Assembly (NCBI GenBank): GCA_903832005.1
Contig: CAIKZO010000090.1
Coordinates: forward strand, 16,184-80,183
DNA from: Enhydrobacter aerosaccus
GTDB taxonomy: Bacteria; Pseudomonadota; Alphaproteobacteria; Reyranellales; Reyranellaceae
DNA: 64,000 nt
Reading direction: 5' to 3'
Within the stretch, counting starts at the first letter, position 1. Each line of letters starts with the position of its first letter. Of the stretch, positions 9,341-18,476 are shown piece by piece. The notes under the pieces were generated by a model. The model did no database searches. It saw nothing but the letters and a program-made list of their open reading frames with translations, and was not told the origin of the DNA. Position numbers and translations under genes: made by a program.

Positions 9341-11223
9341 CAGAAGGCCTGTCCCAGGCTGACGTAGATGCCGAAGGGCGCATCACCGTCGCGCTTGTTC
9401 AGCGGAATGCCGACATCGAGCCGCGCCGGCCCGAAGCCCGTGTAGTAGCGCACGCCGAGGCCCGTACCGACGCGCGGCGAATTCTCGGCGAAGTTCGGCA
9501 GGGTCGTGAGATAGGCATTGCCGGCGTCGATGAAGGCCACGACACCGAACGACTTGCCGATGCGCTGGCGGAACTCGATGCTGGTCTCGACCAGGCTGGC
9601 GCCCCCCAACGGGTTGTTGTAGGCGTCGCGCGGGCCCGCGCTCTGGTAAGTGTAACCGCGCACCGAGCCGCCGCCGCCGGCATAGAACAGCTTGTCCGGC
9701 GGGATGAATTCGTTGGTGCCGCCCGGAATGGTGCCGAAGGCAGCGCGGCCGGCGATCACACTGCGGCCATCGCCGCTCACGTTCACATAGCCTGTCGCGA
9801 CCAGCTTGATGATCGCGAACAGATCGTTGTCGTGATTGACGTCGGCATAGGGCGTGAGGTTGCCGGCGAGCTTGTAGCCCCTGGTTGGCTCGGTATCGCT
9901 GTCGGCCTCGTTCAAGGTCGCGGACATCGGCAGGCCGACCAGCTTATAATAGTTCGTGATCCCGTACTTCAGGATCTGCGAGGTCTCCGCGCTCACGCCA
10001 ACCGAAACGCGCAACTGTTTGGACAGCGTCCGGTTCAAGCCGAAGGCGAGCAGCGCCGCCGAGCGCGTATAGGCCGGATAGACCTCGCGCAGCACCTGCG
10101 TCGATGCGGTCGCGTCCTGTCCCGACATCCACCAATCGGGCTTCAGGAAATCGGCCTTGAGCGAATAGCCGAGATCGGACGGGATCGCGCCCTGGCCGAT
10201 GTGGTTCACCGACGCCGTCAACTTCAGGTTCTCGGCCTCGCCGAACAGGTTGCGATGCTGCCATGAGGCGTTCAGGCCGACGCCGAGGATCGTCTCGTAA
10301 CTCACACCGAAGCCGATGGTGCGCGGCAGGCGATCTTTCAGCTCGACGGCGATCGGCAATTCGCCTTGCGGCGTGAGCTGCTCGGCCGGCTTGATGCGCA
10401 CGGCGCTGAAAACGCCGAGCGCAGTCAGCCGGTCACGCAGGCCCTCGACCTTCTCGGGCTTGTAGGGCTCGCCCTCCTTGAACGGCACGCGCCTCTGCAG
10501 ATAGACGGTGTCGACCTTGTCCGTGCCGGAGAAACTTACCGGTCCCATGGTCGCTGTTGGCCCGGTCTCGAGGTGATAGGCGATGTGCGCCAACCGTGTG
10601 GCGTGGTCGATCACCACTTCCCGCCGTACCACTTTGGCCAGGGCGTAGCCGTTCTCGCGTACCTGGTCGACGATCTGGTTTTCGGTGGCCAGGATGACGG
10701 CAGCATCCGCCGGCTGTTCGGTCAGCAGCGCCAGCTTGCTGCGATCGAGCGCAGGATAGCCCACGACGGAGGGCGGCCCGTCGATATCGATCGAGGTCAC
10801 GCGATAGACCGGCCCGGTCGCGACGTTGAAAGCAAAGCTGATCTTTTCCTGCTCGGGCTTGCTGTCCAGGGCATCGAGCGCCGAGGCCTCCTCGATCGGC
10901 TGGCCGGCCACGGTGGCGACAACGCGCGAATCGTAGAAACCGCGCGAGCGCAGCGCCGAAACCATGCGGGCGCGCCGCGCCTGTGCCGCCTGCAGGAGCG
11001 CCAGGCTGTCGCCCGACAGAGGCTCGTCCTTGTCGAGGTCCTCGGAAAGCTTCTTCAACTCATCCGTCATACGCTGGTCACCGATGATGGTGAGAGCAAT
11101 CTCGCCGGTGCGGGCATGCGCCGTCGCCGCCATGAAACTGCTGGCGATGAGCACGGCCACGAGACGGCCGATCCAGGAAAATCCGGTTCGCCGTTGCACG
11201 ATGTCTGTTAGGCCGGCGAACAT
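9340..11223 (-). CDS. tamA: Outer-membrane Omp85-family assembly protein TamA
   Basis: The 627-residue product begins with a signal sequence ending near TAHARTGE. Periplasmic POTRA domains follow (for example VTSIDIDGPP and PVSFSGTDKVDTVYLQRRVPFKEGEPY), and then a 16-strand barrel of the Omp85 superfamily. Barrel marks are GGGGSVRGYTYQS near the conserved VRGY/F motif and a C-terminal strand ending in phenylalanine (GIYVSLGQAF). The ATG at 11223 is chosen because it directly precedes the signal peptide. The frame stays open further upstream only across the neighbouring permease gene. It is translationally coupled to tamB through ATGA. With TamB it inserts or modifies outer-membrane proteins. 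Confidence 0.93.
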   Translation of the reverse strand: MFAGLTDIVQRRTGFSWIGRLVAVLIASSFMAATAHARTGEIALTIIGDQRMTDELKKLSEDLDKDEPLSGDSLALLQAAQARRARMVSALRSRGFYDSRVVATVAGQPIEEASALDALDSKPEQEKISFAFNVATGPVYRVTSIDIDGPPSVVGYPALDRSKLALLTEQPADAAVILATENQIVDQVRENGYALAKVVRREVVIDHATRLAHIAYHLETGPTATMGPVSFSGTDKVDTVYLQRRVPFKEGEPYKPEKVEGLRDRLTALGVFSAVRIKPAEQLTPQGELPIAVELKDRLPRTIGFGVSYETILGVGLNASWQHRNLFGEAENLKLTASVNHIGQGAIPSDLGYSLKADFLKPDWWMSGQDATASTQVLREVYPAYTRSAALLAFGLNRTLSKQLRVSVGVSAETSQILKYGITNYYKLVGLPMSATLNEADSDTEPTRGYKLAGNLTPYADVNHDNDLFAIIKLVATGYVNVSGDGRSVIAGRAAFGTIPGGTNEFIPPDKLFYAGGGGSVRGYTYQSAGPRDAYNNPLGGASLVETSIEFRQRIGKSFGVVAFIDAGNAYLTTLPNFAENSPRVGTGLGVRYYTGFGPARLDVGIPLNKRDGDAPFGIYVSLGQAF

Positions 11224-11267
11224 GGCAACACTATGAAAGACAACGCCCGGAACCCGCCTTGGATGCG

Positions 11268-12110
11268 TCACCCGACACGCAGAAGGCGCAAACGCGGATC
11301 CAGCAGATCGCGCAGCCCATCTCCCAGCATGTTGAGGCCCAGCACGGCCAGGGCAATGGCCAATCCCGGCCAGATCGCGAGTTCGGGCGCCTGGTAGATA
11401 TAGGTCTGGGCATCGCGCAGCATACCGCCCCAGGACGGCGTGGGCGGCTGCGCCCCCAGGCCAAGATAGGAGAGGCCCGCCTCGGCCAGGATCGCTACCG
11501 CGAATTGGATGGTGGCCTGGACGATAAGGACGCTGGCGATGTTGGGCATCACATGGCGCAAGGTGATACCGAACGGCGCGCGGCCGAGCGCAATGGCGGC
11601 ACGCACGAAATCGCGGCTCCACATTGCCAGCGACGCCGAGCGCGTCACGCGCGCGAATACCGGCACATTGAAGATGGCGATGGCCAGGATGGCATTCACC
11701 GCGCTCGCCCCCAGCACGGAGGTGATCAAGATGGCGGTCAGCACGGCTGGAAAGGCGAAGATCAGATCCGAGGTGCGGGAAAGCGCCTCGTCGACCCACC
11801 CGCCGCGCGCCGCTGCCCAGGCGCCCAAGGTCACGCCAACTGACATGCCGAGGCCAACCGCGATCAGGCCCACCGCAAGCGAGGTCTTGGCGCCCACCAT
11901 GATGCGCGAAAGCACGTCCCGGCCAAGATGGTCGGTGCCGAGCAGGTGCGCGGGCGAGGACGGCAGGAGCTTGGACCGCATCTGCAGATCATCGACCGCG
12001 TAGGGCGTCCAGGCAAACGAGACCAGCGCCGTCGCGATGAACAGCAACAGCAGGACCGCGCCGATCTGGAAGCCGACATGGCGGCGCGCGCGAGACCAGA
12101 AGCCGCTCAT
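11268..12110 (-). CDS. Peptide-type ABC transporter permease (DppC/OppC-like)
   Basis: The 280-residue inner-membrane permease has the DppC/OppC features. An N-terminal membrane helix precedes LLGTDHLGRDVLSRIMVGAKTS, there are about six transmembrane segments, and the cytoplasmic EAA loop reads EAGLSYLGLGAQPPTPSWG. That loop docks onto an ABC ATPase. The ATG overlaps the stop of the DppB-like gene (ATGA), so it is the second permease of the same transporter. Neither of the two ATPase genes that normally follow (DppD/DppF) is present; the next gene is tamA, 44 bases on. Length is normal for the family. Confidence 0.94.
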   Translation of the reverse strand: MSGFWSRARRHVGFQIGAVLLLLFIATALVSFAWTPYAVDDLQMRSKLLPSSPAHLLGTDHLGRDVLSRIMVGAKTSLAVGLIAVGLGMSVGVTLGAWAAARGGWVDEALSRTSDLIFAFPAVLTAILITSVLGASAVNAILAIAIFNVPVFARVTRSASLAMWSRDFVRAAIALGRAPFGITLRHVMPNIASVLIVQATIQFAVAILAEAGLSYLGLGAQPPTPSWGGMLRDAQTYIYQAPELAIWPGLAIALAVLGLNMLGDGLRDLLDPRLRLLRVG

Positions 12111-13054
12111 CCCGTCACCCGCGGGCGGGGATCGAGCAAGGCCTGCGCGAAATCGACCAGCAGGTTCACGGCCAGCACCAGCACGGTGAACAGGATCACG
12201 ACGTTCTTGATCACAGCAAGGTCACGATTGTTGATCGAGTCGTAGACCAGCTGGCCGACACCCGGCAGGCGGAAGACGCTCTCGATGATCACCGCGCCCG
12301 CCACCAGAAAGCCCGCGATGAGGCCGGCCACCGTCGTCACCGGCAGGAGCGCATTGCGCAGCGCGTGCCGGAACAGGACGGTGCTCTCGGACGCACCCTT
12401 GGCACGCGCTGTCCGTATGTAGTCTTCGCGCAACGTGTCGAGCATCGACGAACGTGTGACGCGCGTCAGGATCGCGATCTCGCTCAACGACAAAGCGATC
12501 GCAGGCAACACCAGCGACAGCAGCGAACGCGGCGCATCCTCGGCCCAGCCGGGAAAGCCGCCGGCCGGGAAGATCTGCCAGCTGACGGCGAACAGCAGCA
12601 CCAGCACGATGCCGAACCAGAAATTGGGGATTGAGATGCCGATCTGGGTGAAGCCCATGACGCCCCAGTCGCCGATCCTGCCCTGCTTCCAGGCGGCGAA
12701 GACACCGAGCGGGATGGCCACCAGCAGCGCCCAACCGAGCGCCAAACCCGCGAGCGGCAGAGTCACGGCCAAGCGATCTCCAATCAGCTTGGCGACGGGC
12801 GTGCCATAGGCATGGCTGGCGCCGAGGTCGAAGGTCAGCAGCCCACCGATCCAGCGGAAATACTGCACCGCCAGCGGCTGGTCGAAGCCATACTGCGCGC
12901 GGAGCGCCGCCAAGGTGTCGGGCCGCGCGTCGGTGCCCAGCATGACCAGCGCCGGGTCGCCCGGCAGCACCTCGACGACCGCGAACACCACGATTGTCGC
13001 CAGGAACAGGGTGACCAGCGCGGCGGCCAGCCGTCGGGATAGAAAGTCGATCAC
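12107..13054 (-). CDS. Peptide-type ABC transporter permease (DppB/OppB-like)
   Basis: The 315-residue permease starts with the classic helix LSRRLAAALVTLFLATIVVF and the segment VLPGDPALVMLG of DppB/OppB proteins. The EAA loop region TRVTRSSMLDTLREDYIRTARAKG and the final DPRPR are also diagnostic. The GTG start at 13052-13054 overlaps the TGA of the upstream binding-protein gene (GTGA). A longer frame reaching 13132 would run into that gene and adds a non-conserved leader, so it is not used. It pairs with the DppC-like permease and needs a cytoplasmic ATPase that this locus does not encode. Confidence 0.93.
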   Translation of the reverse strand: MIDFLSRRLAAALVTLFLATIVVFAVVEVLPGDPALVMLGTDARPDTLAALRAQYGFDQPLAVQYFRWIGGLLTFDLGASHAYGTPVAKLIGDRLAVTLPLAGLALGWALLVAIPLGVFAAWKQGRIGDWGVMGFTQIGISIPNFWFGIVLVLLFAVSWQIFPAGGFPGWAEDAPRSLLSLVLPAIALSLSEIAILTRVTRSSMLDTLREDYIRTARAKGASESTVLFRHALRNALLPVTTVAGLIAGFLVAGAVIIESVFRLPGVGQLVYDSINNRDLAVIKNVVILFTVLVLAVNLLVDFAQALLDPRPRVTG

Positions 13055-14550
13055 GCCTTCCAGGAAACGCCGGAGAGATCGGTCGACGGCGTCGGCGCAT
13101 TCTCCCACATGCCGACAAGCTCCTTCTTCCACACGCCGATCTTGGCGAGCTGGTAGAGGAAGCCGTTCACGGCATCGTGGGCCACGATGCGCTGGCAGTC
13201 CTTCAAGAGTTCGTCGCGCTTGGCGAAGTCCGTGGCCGCCACGACCTCACGCCACTTGGCCTTGAACTCGGCCGAGTCATAGGCCCAGTAGTAGCCGTCA
13301 CGCGCATAGCGATCGAGGTCGTTGGCCTCGGTGTGGGCCACGATCGAGAGGTCGTAATTGCGCTCCTTGAACACTTCGGAGAGCCACTGCGGCCACTGCA
13401 GCTGGGTGATCGCCACCTTGATGCCGATCTTGCCGAGCTGGTTCGCCAGCACTTCGCCCGCGCGCTGGGCGTAGCCCACCGGCGGCAGCTTGAGGCTGGC
13501 CTCGAAGCCGTTGGGATAGCCCGCCTCGGCCAACAGCGCCTTGCCCTTGGCGATGTCGAACGGATAGGTCCCCGTCAGGTCGACATAGGCCTTGTTGTGC
13601 GGCGGGAAGTGACTGCCGATCGGCGTGCCGAAGCCCGATTCGGCGTCGATCAGTTCCGCGCGGTTGATCGCATGCGCCATCGCCTGGCGCACCTTGAGGT
13701 CGTTGAACGGCTTCTTGCCGTTGTTGGTCGCCATGACGACTTCGCCTTCGGTCGTGCCGACGACAACGGCGAAGCGTGAGTCCTTCTTCAGGCGCGCCAC
13801 CAGCTCGGGCGCCTGGAAGCCAGGGAAGGCATCGACGTCGCCGGCCAGCAGCGCATTCACCTGCGCCGACGGATCCTTCACCACCTTGAAGATCACGCTG
13901 CCGAGCTTGATCGAGGCGGCGTCGCGATAGCCCGGGAACTTGGCGAAGGAGATCGAATCGCCTTCCTTGCGTTCCTTGAACATGAACGGACCGGTACCGA
14001 TCGGCTGCTTGTCATTGGTCGCCGCCGACTTCGGATGCATGATGCCCGCATCGCCGATCGAGAGATTGTAGAGCAGGTAGGAGTCGGGCGATTTCAGCGT
14101 CACCTTGACCGTCGCGGGATCGACCGCTTCGACCTTGTCGATGCCGGTGTAGAGCGACTTCGCCGGCACCGCGGAGTCGGCGGCGAACAACCGGTCGAGC
14201 GTGAACTTCACCACCGAGGCGTTGAGCGACTCGCCATCGTGGAACTTCACGCCGGTGCGGAGCTTGAAGACATATTCCTTGCCGTCGGGCGAGATCGTCC
14301 AGCTCTCGGCCAGGCCCGGCCCGATCGCGCCGGTACGATCGATGCGGCCCAGGCTCTCAAAGACGTTAGGGCAGGTCAGTTCGCGGATCGAAGCGGCGGC
14401 ATTCTTGTTGGGATCGAGCACGGGCGGCTCGAGGGACATGCCGATCACCAGCCGGTCCTTGGCTTGCGCCCAGACATCCGGGCCGAAAAAGCCCACGGTC
14501 GCAACCGCGCCCGCGGCGCCCAGAAGATGGCGGCGATGAAGAACTGTCAC
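13051..14550 (-). CDS. ABC transporter substrate-binding protein, peptide family 5
   Basis: The 499-residue periplasmic protein belongs to the SBP_bac_5 family (DppA/OppA/GsiB type). A short twin-arginine-like or Sec leader (HRRHLLGAAGAVATVGFFG) precedes the mature domain, which starts with VIGMSLEPPVLDPN. Family segments include WTISPDGKEYVFKLRTGVKFHDG, the IGTGPFMFKE loop and VRQAMAHAINRAEL. The start is a GTG with GGAGGA about 8 bases upstream. It is the first transporter gene of a cluster that also contains a P1-type aminopeptidase just upstream and, further up, gamma-glutamyltransferase. Capture of peptides or amide-linked compounds is therefore likely, though the exact ligand cannot be read. 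Confidence 0.93.
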   Translation of the reverse strand: MTVLHRRHLLGAAGAVATVGFFGPDVWAQAKDRLVIGMSLEPPVLDPNKNAAASIRELTCPNVFESLGRIDRTGAIGPGLAESWTISPDGKEYVFKLRTGVKFHDGESLNASVVKFTLDRLFAADSAVPAKSLYTGIDKVEAVDPATVKVTLKSPDSYLLYNLSIGDAGIMHPKSAATNDKQPIGTGPFMFKERKEGDSISFAKFPGYRDAASIKLGSVIFKVVKDPSAQVNALLAGDVDAFPGFQAPELVARLKKDSRFAVVVGTTEGEVVMATNNGKKPFNDLKVRQAMAHAINRAELIDAESGFGTPIGSHFPPHNKAYVDLTGTYPFDIAKGKALLAEAGYPNGFEASLKLPPVGYAQRAGEVLANQLGKIGIKVAITQLQWPQWLSEVFKERNYDLSIVAHTEANDLDRYARDGYYWAYDSAEFKAKWREVVAATDFAKRDELLKDCQRIVAHDAVNGFLYQLAKIGVWKKELVGMWENAPTPSTDLSGVSWKA

Positions 14551-14583
14551 TGAAAGATCCTCCGTCTTGTAGGTCGCACTTTA

Positions 14584-15612
14584 TCAGCGGCCGAATACGT
14601 CCCGCCAGCCGCGCGCCGCGCCGAGCGTGGCGGCGTTGTAGACGCCGCGTGCCACGGCACGGGCCAGGCAATCTGCCGCCAGCGTTCCCAATTCAGCGAG
14701 TGCCAGCGGATCGTTGCCGAGATCATGCCTGCCGGTGGCGATGGAGAACACCGTGTCGCCGTCCTGCGGCGTGTGCACGGGCCGGATCGAACGCGCGAGT
14801 CCGTCCTGCGCCATCACGGCCAGCCGTTGCGCAGAAGCCTTATCGAGCCGCGCATTGGTGGCGACCACGGCGACCGTCGTGTTGGCGCGCGGATCTTTTC
14901 GCGCGACATCGGCCGGATCATGCGTGAGGTCCGCGCGGTCATGCGACACCGGCAGGCCGAGGCCACGCGCGGGTGGCGGCAGGCCACCGAACTCGCCCTG
15001 CTGCTCAAGCGCCCAGGCCCAGAATTGCGGCATGTCGCCCATGGTCGTGTAGCCCCGCGCATTCACCGCCACGATCGCGCCGACTTGAATGCCCGTTGTC
15101 GTATCGACGGCCGACGCACTGCCGAGACCGCCCTTGAGATTGCCGGCCTTGGCGCCAAGGCCCGCGCCGCTATTGCCCAGCGCAAAGTCGCGGCTCGCAT
15201 TACCCGTCGCCTGGTAGCCCAGCTCGCGATAGGGTGGCCAGTCCCAATCCTTGTCGCCGCCATTCAGCAGGTCGAACAGGATCGCCGACGGCACGATCGG
15301 CACGACGATGTCGGCGATGGCAATGCCTTTGCCGTGCTCGCGGAGCCAGCGCATCACGCCGTCGGGCGAGGACAGCCCGAAGGCCGAGCCGCCCGACAGG
15401 CAGATCGCATCGATGCGATCGACACGGCACGACGGATCGAGCAGGTCGGTCTCGCGCGTGCCCGGCGCACCGCCGCGCACGTCGACCGAGGCAACGGACG
15501 GCGTCTCGCACAGGATCACGCTGACGCCGGAACGCAGGCGATGATCTTCGGCATTGCCGACCAGGATGCCGTCCACGTCGGTGATCAGATTGCGCGGGCC
15601 GGGTCGTAGCAT
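14584..15612 (-). CDS. P1-family (DmpA/NylC-type) N-terminal-nucleophile aminopeptidase or amidase
   Basis: The 342-residue product belongs to peptidase family S58/P1, whose members self-cleave into two chains and expose an N-terminal Ser or Thr nucleophile. Conserved parts are NLITDVDGILVGNA at the start, the CLSGGSAFGL loop, and the GNSGAGLGAKAGNLKGGLG stretch. The predicted cleavage is Asn244/Thr245 in DPRANTTVAVVATNA, which resembles the Asn/Thr pair of NylC (6-aminohexanoate oligomer hydrolase) more than the Gly/Ser of DmpA. It could hydrolyse beta-peptides, amide oligomers or acylated amino acids. It lies 2 bases after rlmI's stop side and 33 bases before the peptide-binding protein gene, suggesting a joint role in peptide or amide use. 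Confidence 0.9.
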   Translation of the reverse strand: MLRPGPRNLITDVDGILVGNAEDHRLRSGVSVILCETPSVASVDVRGGAPGTRETDLLDPSCRVDRIDAICLSGGSAFGLSSPDGVMRWLREHGKGIAIADIVVPIVPSAILFDLLNGGDKDWDWPPYRELGYQATGNASRDFALGNSGAGLGAKAGNLKGGLGSASAVDTTTGIQVGAIVAVNARGYTTMGDMPQFWAWALEQQGEFGGLPPPARGLGLPVSHDRADLTHDPADVARKDPRANTTVAVVATNARLDKASAQRLAVMAQDGLARSIRPVHTPQDGDTVFSIATGRHDLGNDPLALAELGTLAADCLARAVARGVYNAATLGAARGWRDVFGR

Positions 15613-15614
15613 CG

Positions 15615-16808
15615 TTAGTCGAGCTGTAGCGTCAGCGCCTTGAGGTAGGCCGTCTCCGGCAGGCCGGGATGCACCGGATGATCGAGCGCGGCGCCGGAGG
15701 TGCGCAGGATACGACCGTTGCGTTCGCAGTCGCGCAGGCCGCGCCGCACCTGATCGGCGAAGACCGGCGGATCGACGAGATGCGAGCACGAGGCCACGAA
15801 CAAGAAGCCGCCGCGCGACACCAGCGGCGCCGCGAGCCGCACCAGCTTGCGATAGCCCTGCACGCCGACTTTGATGTCCTTGCGGCTCTTCACGAAGGCC
15901 GGCGGATCGCAGATCACGACGCCGAACTTGCGCAGATGCGTGCCGTTCAACTTCTCGAGCGCATCGAACACTTCGCTCTTCTCGAACGACACGATGTTCT
16001 CCACGCCGTTCAGCTTCGCCGCCTCGCGCGCGGGATCGAGCGCCGCGGCCGAGCGGTCGATGCAGGTCACGGCCTTGGCGCCTTCCTTGGCGGCCAACAC
16101 GCCGAAGCCGCCGCTGTAGCAATAGGTGTCGAGCACGTTGGCGCCCTTCGCGAGGCGCGCCATGAAACGGCGATTGTCGCGCTGGTCGTAGAACCAGCCG
16201 GTCTTCTGGCCACCCGATAGATCGGCCACGAATTTCGCGCCGTTCTCGATCAGCTCGATCGCGCCCTCGCCGTCACCTTTGACGACGGTCACTTCGCGCT
16301 TCAACCCTTCGAGCTCGCGCACCGGCGAATCGTTCTTCAGCACGATGGTCTTGGGCGACAGTTCCGCTTCGAGTGCCTCGAGCAGGACCGGCGTCAGCGC
16401 GTCCATGCCGGCGCTGTTGACCTGGACCACCAGCGCATCGCCGAAGCGATCGACGATCACGCTCGGCAGGCCGTCGGCCTCGGCATGGATCAGCCGGTAG
16501 TAGGGCACGCCGATGAGCTTGTCGCGCAGGGCAACGGCGTTGGCGATGCGCTTGCCGAGGAACAGCGCATCGATGTTCGCCTCGGGATTGGAGGTGAGCA
16601 TGCGCGCCGCGATCAGCGAGTGCGGATTGAAGGTGGCGACGCCGATCGCCTGGCCACCCGGCGCGCGCATGACCACCAGCGACCCCGCCGGCAGCGCCTT
16701 GGTCTCGGCGTCCATCAGGATCTCGTTGGAGAAGGCCCACGGATGGCCCGAGCGCACGCGGCGATCCTCGCCGGCCTTGAGCAGCACACTGGGGAGTTTA
16801 CCGGTCAC
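15615..16808 (-). CDS. rlmI: 23S rRNA m5C methyltransferase, RlmI type
   Basis: The 397-residue class I SAM-dependent methyltransferase has the RlmI layout. An N-terminal PUA-like RNA-binding part (VLLKAGEDRRVRSGHPWAFSNEI) is followed by a short middle domain and a Rossmann catalytic domain with VLDTYCYSGGFGVLAAKEGAK. The catalytic motif CDPPAFVKSRKD and the late cysteine segment FVASCSH are both visible. It should methylate a cytosine of 23S rRNA (C1962 in E. coli). The start is a GTG with AAGGAG 6 bases upstream. It shares a transcription direction, and nearly touching ends, with the P1 peptidase. Confidence 0.93.
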   Translation of the reverse strand: MTGKLPSVLLKAGEDRRVRSGHPWAFSNEILMDAETKALPAGSLVVMRAPGGQAIGVATFNPHSLIAARMLTSNPEANIDALFLGKRIANAVALRDKLIGVPYYRLIHAEADGLPSVIVDRFGDALVVQVNSAGMDALTPVLLEALEAELSPKTIVLKNDSPVRELEGLKREVTVVKGDGEGAIELIENGAKFVADLSGGQKTGWFYDQRDNRRFMARLAKGANVLDTYCYSGGFGVLAAKEGAKAVTCIDRSAAALDPAREAAKLNGVENIVSFEKSEVFDALEKLNGTHLRKFGVVICDPPAFVKSRKDIKVGVQGYRKLVRLAAPLVSRGGFLFVASCSHLVDPPVFADQVRRGLRDCERNGRILRTSGAALDHPVHPGLPETAYLKALTLQLD

Positions 16809-16829
16809 GTTCGTCTCCTTCAGCGACGT

Positions 16830-18476
16830 TCAGTCGCCTTTTGCGACGCCGTCGCGCCGCGGATCGGCGCCCCCTCCCCAGCCATCCCCCTCGCGGCGGA
16901 TGGCGGTCAGGCCGCCTTCATGAGCGCGGACTTGTACTTCATGGCCCAGCGCGCGCAAGCGGTCTGCCTGCGCGGGCAAATCGCCCTTATTTTCCAGCTC
17001 CGTAGGCCCGTTCATATTGAGGATTCGGGGCAGATCGAGCGCGGCCTGTGCAGAAAGATTCCAGTCGAGCATGCCGATCATGGCCTGGAGCGTGTCGCCG
17101 ATGATGCGCTGGCCGCCCGCCGAGCCCACCGACAGGACCAGGCCGCCGTCCTTATTCAGGACGAAGGTGGGCGACATCGAGGAGCGCGGCCGCTTGCCCG
17201 GCTCGACCCGGTTGGCGACCGGCTTGCCGTCGTGCTCGGGTTCCGGTGAGAAATCCGTGAGTTCGTTGTTCAGGATGAAGCCGCCTACCATCATCAGCGA
17301 GCCGAAGGGCGATTCGATGGTCGTGGTGAAGCTGACGGCGTTGCCCTGGCGATCGACGATCGTCATGTGGCTGGTGCCGTGTTCGACATAGCCCGGCGGG
17401 ACGGCCCCCGGTGGCGCCATGCTCTTGTCGAGCCGGATCAGCTTGCGGCGCTCGGCGAGATAGGCCGGTGCGAGGAGTTTCTCGACCGGCACCGGCGTGA
17501 AGGCCGGATCGTCGACGTATTGCCCGCGGTCGGCAAAGGCGAGGCGGCTGGCTTCGGCGATGAGATGCAGCGACCTGAGATCGTTCGGCCGATCGTGCGA
17601 CAGTTCGAACGGCTCGAGAATCTCCAGCGCCTGCAGGATGGCGAGCCCGCCCGACGACGGCGGGCCCATGCCGCAGATCGTCCAGACGCGATAGGGCCCG
17701 CACAGCGCCTCGCGCTTGACCGGCTGGTACTGCGCGAGATCGGCGAGCGTGAGCGTGCCGGGCCGGAGATGGCCTTGCACGCGCCGCACCATTTCCTCGG
17801 CGATCGGGCCTTCGCGCAGGATGCTGCTGCCCTTGTCGGCAATCGACTGCATCGTGTCGGCGAGCGCTGCATTGACGACGGCATCGCCCTGCTTCTTGGG
17901 CGCGCCGTCGCTGTTGTAATAGGTCGCGCGGGCGGCCGGCTCGTTGCCGAACGGCTTCACCAGCTCGAGCCAGGCGGCAAGCCGCGAGGAAACCGGAAAG
18001 CCTTTGCGCGCCGTATCGATCGACGTCGCGAACAGGCTATTCCAGGGCAGCCTTCCGTGTTCCTTGTGCGCAAGCTCCAGCAAGGAGACGGCGCCGGGCA
18101 CGCCAACCGACTTGCCCGAGACGACGGCCTGGCGGAACGGCAAGGGCTTGCCATCGACGCCCAGGAACAGAGACGGCGTGGCGCCAGCCGGCGCGGTCTC
18201 GCGGCCGTCGTAGACGGTGATCGCGTGGCTCGCGCCGTCGTAATAGAGCAGGAAGCCGCCCCCGCCGACGCCCGAGGCCTGCGGCTCGACGACACCCAGC
18301 ATCATCTGCACGGCTACGGCGGCATCGATCGCCGAACCACCGCGGGCCAGCACTTCGAGGCCGGCATCGACCGCGAGAGGATGCGCGGCCGCCACCATCT
18401 GCTGCGGCTCGGCGCGCGCACTCCCCGCGCCGCCGATCAGCAGCGCAAGAGTGACGGCGACGCAGAGGCGCTTCAC
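16830..18476 (-). CDS. ggt: Gamma-glutamyltransferase
   Basis: The 548-residue periplasmic enzyme is made as one chain and cleaves itself before a threonine that becomes the nucleophile. The predicted site is Thr368 in VEHGTSHMTIVD, equivalent to the T-x-H motif of E. coli GGT. Other family marks are the signal peptide ending near GSARA, GGSAIDAAVAVQMMLGVVEPQASGVGGGGF in the large subunit, and RPRSSMSPTFVL in the small subunit. It splits gamma-glutamyl bonds such as those of glutathione. The start is the GTG at 18476, which overlaps the tam stop (GTGA) and opens on a signal peptide. A longer frame to 18695 lies inside tam and is rejected. Confidence 0.94.
   Translation of the reverse strand: MKRLCVAVTLALLIGGAGSARAEPQQMVAAAHPLAVDAGLEVLARGGSAIDAAVAVQMMLGVVEPQASGVGGGGFLLYYDGASHAITVYDGRETAPAGATPSLFLGVDGKPLPFRQAVVSGKSVGVPGAVSLLELAHKEHGRLPWNSLFATSIDTARKGFPVSSRLAAWLELVKPFGNEPAARATYYNSDGAPKKQGDAVVNAALADTMQSIADKGSSILREGPIAEEMVRRVQGHLRPGTLTLADLAQYQPVKREALCGPYRVWTICGMGPPSSGGLAILQALEILEPFELSHDRPNDLRSLHLIAEASRLAFADRGQYVDDPAFTPVPVEKLLAPAYLAERRKLIRLDKSMAPPGAVPPGYVEHGTSHMTIVDRQGNAVSFTTTIESPFGSLMMVGGFILNNELTDFSPEPEHDGKPVANRVEPGKRPRSSMSPTFVLNKDGGLVLSVGSAGGQRIIGDTLQAMIGMLDWNLSAQAALDLPRILNMNGPTELENKGDLPAQADRLRALGHEVQVRAHEGGLTAIRREGDGWGGGADPRRDGVAKGD

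Noticed and set aside
9340..11799. Extension of tamA to 819 codons
   Set aside because: The extra residues overlap the DppC-like permease gene in another frame. The signal peptide begins at 11223.
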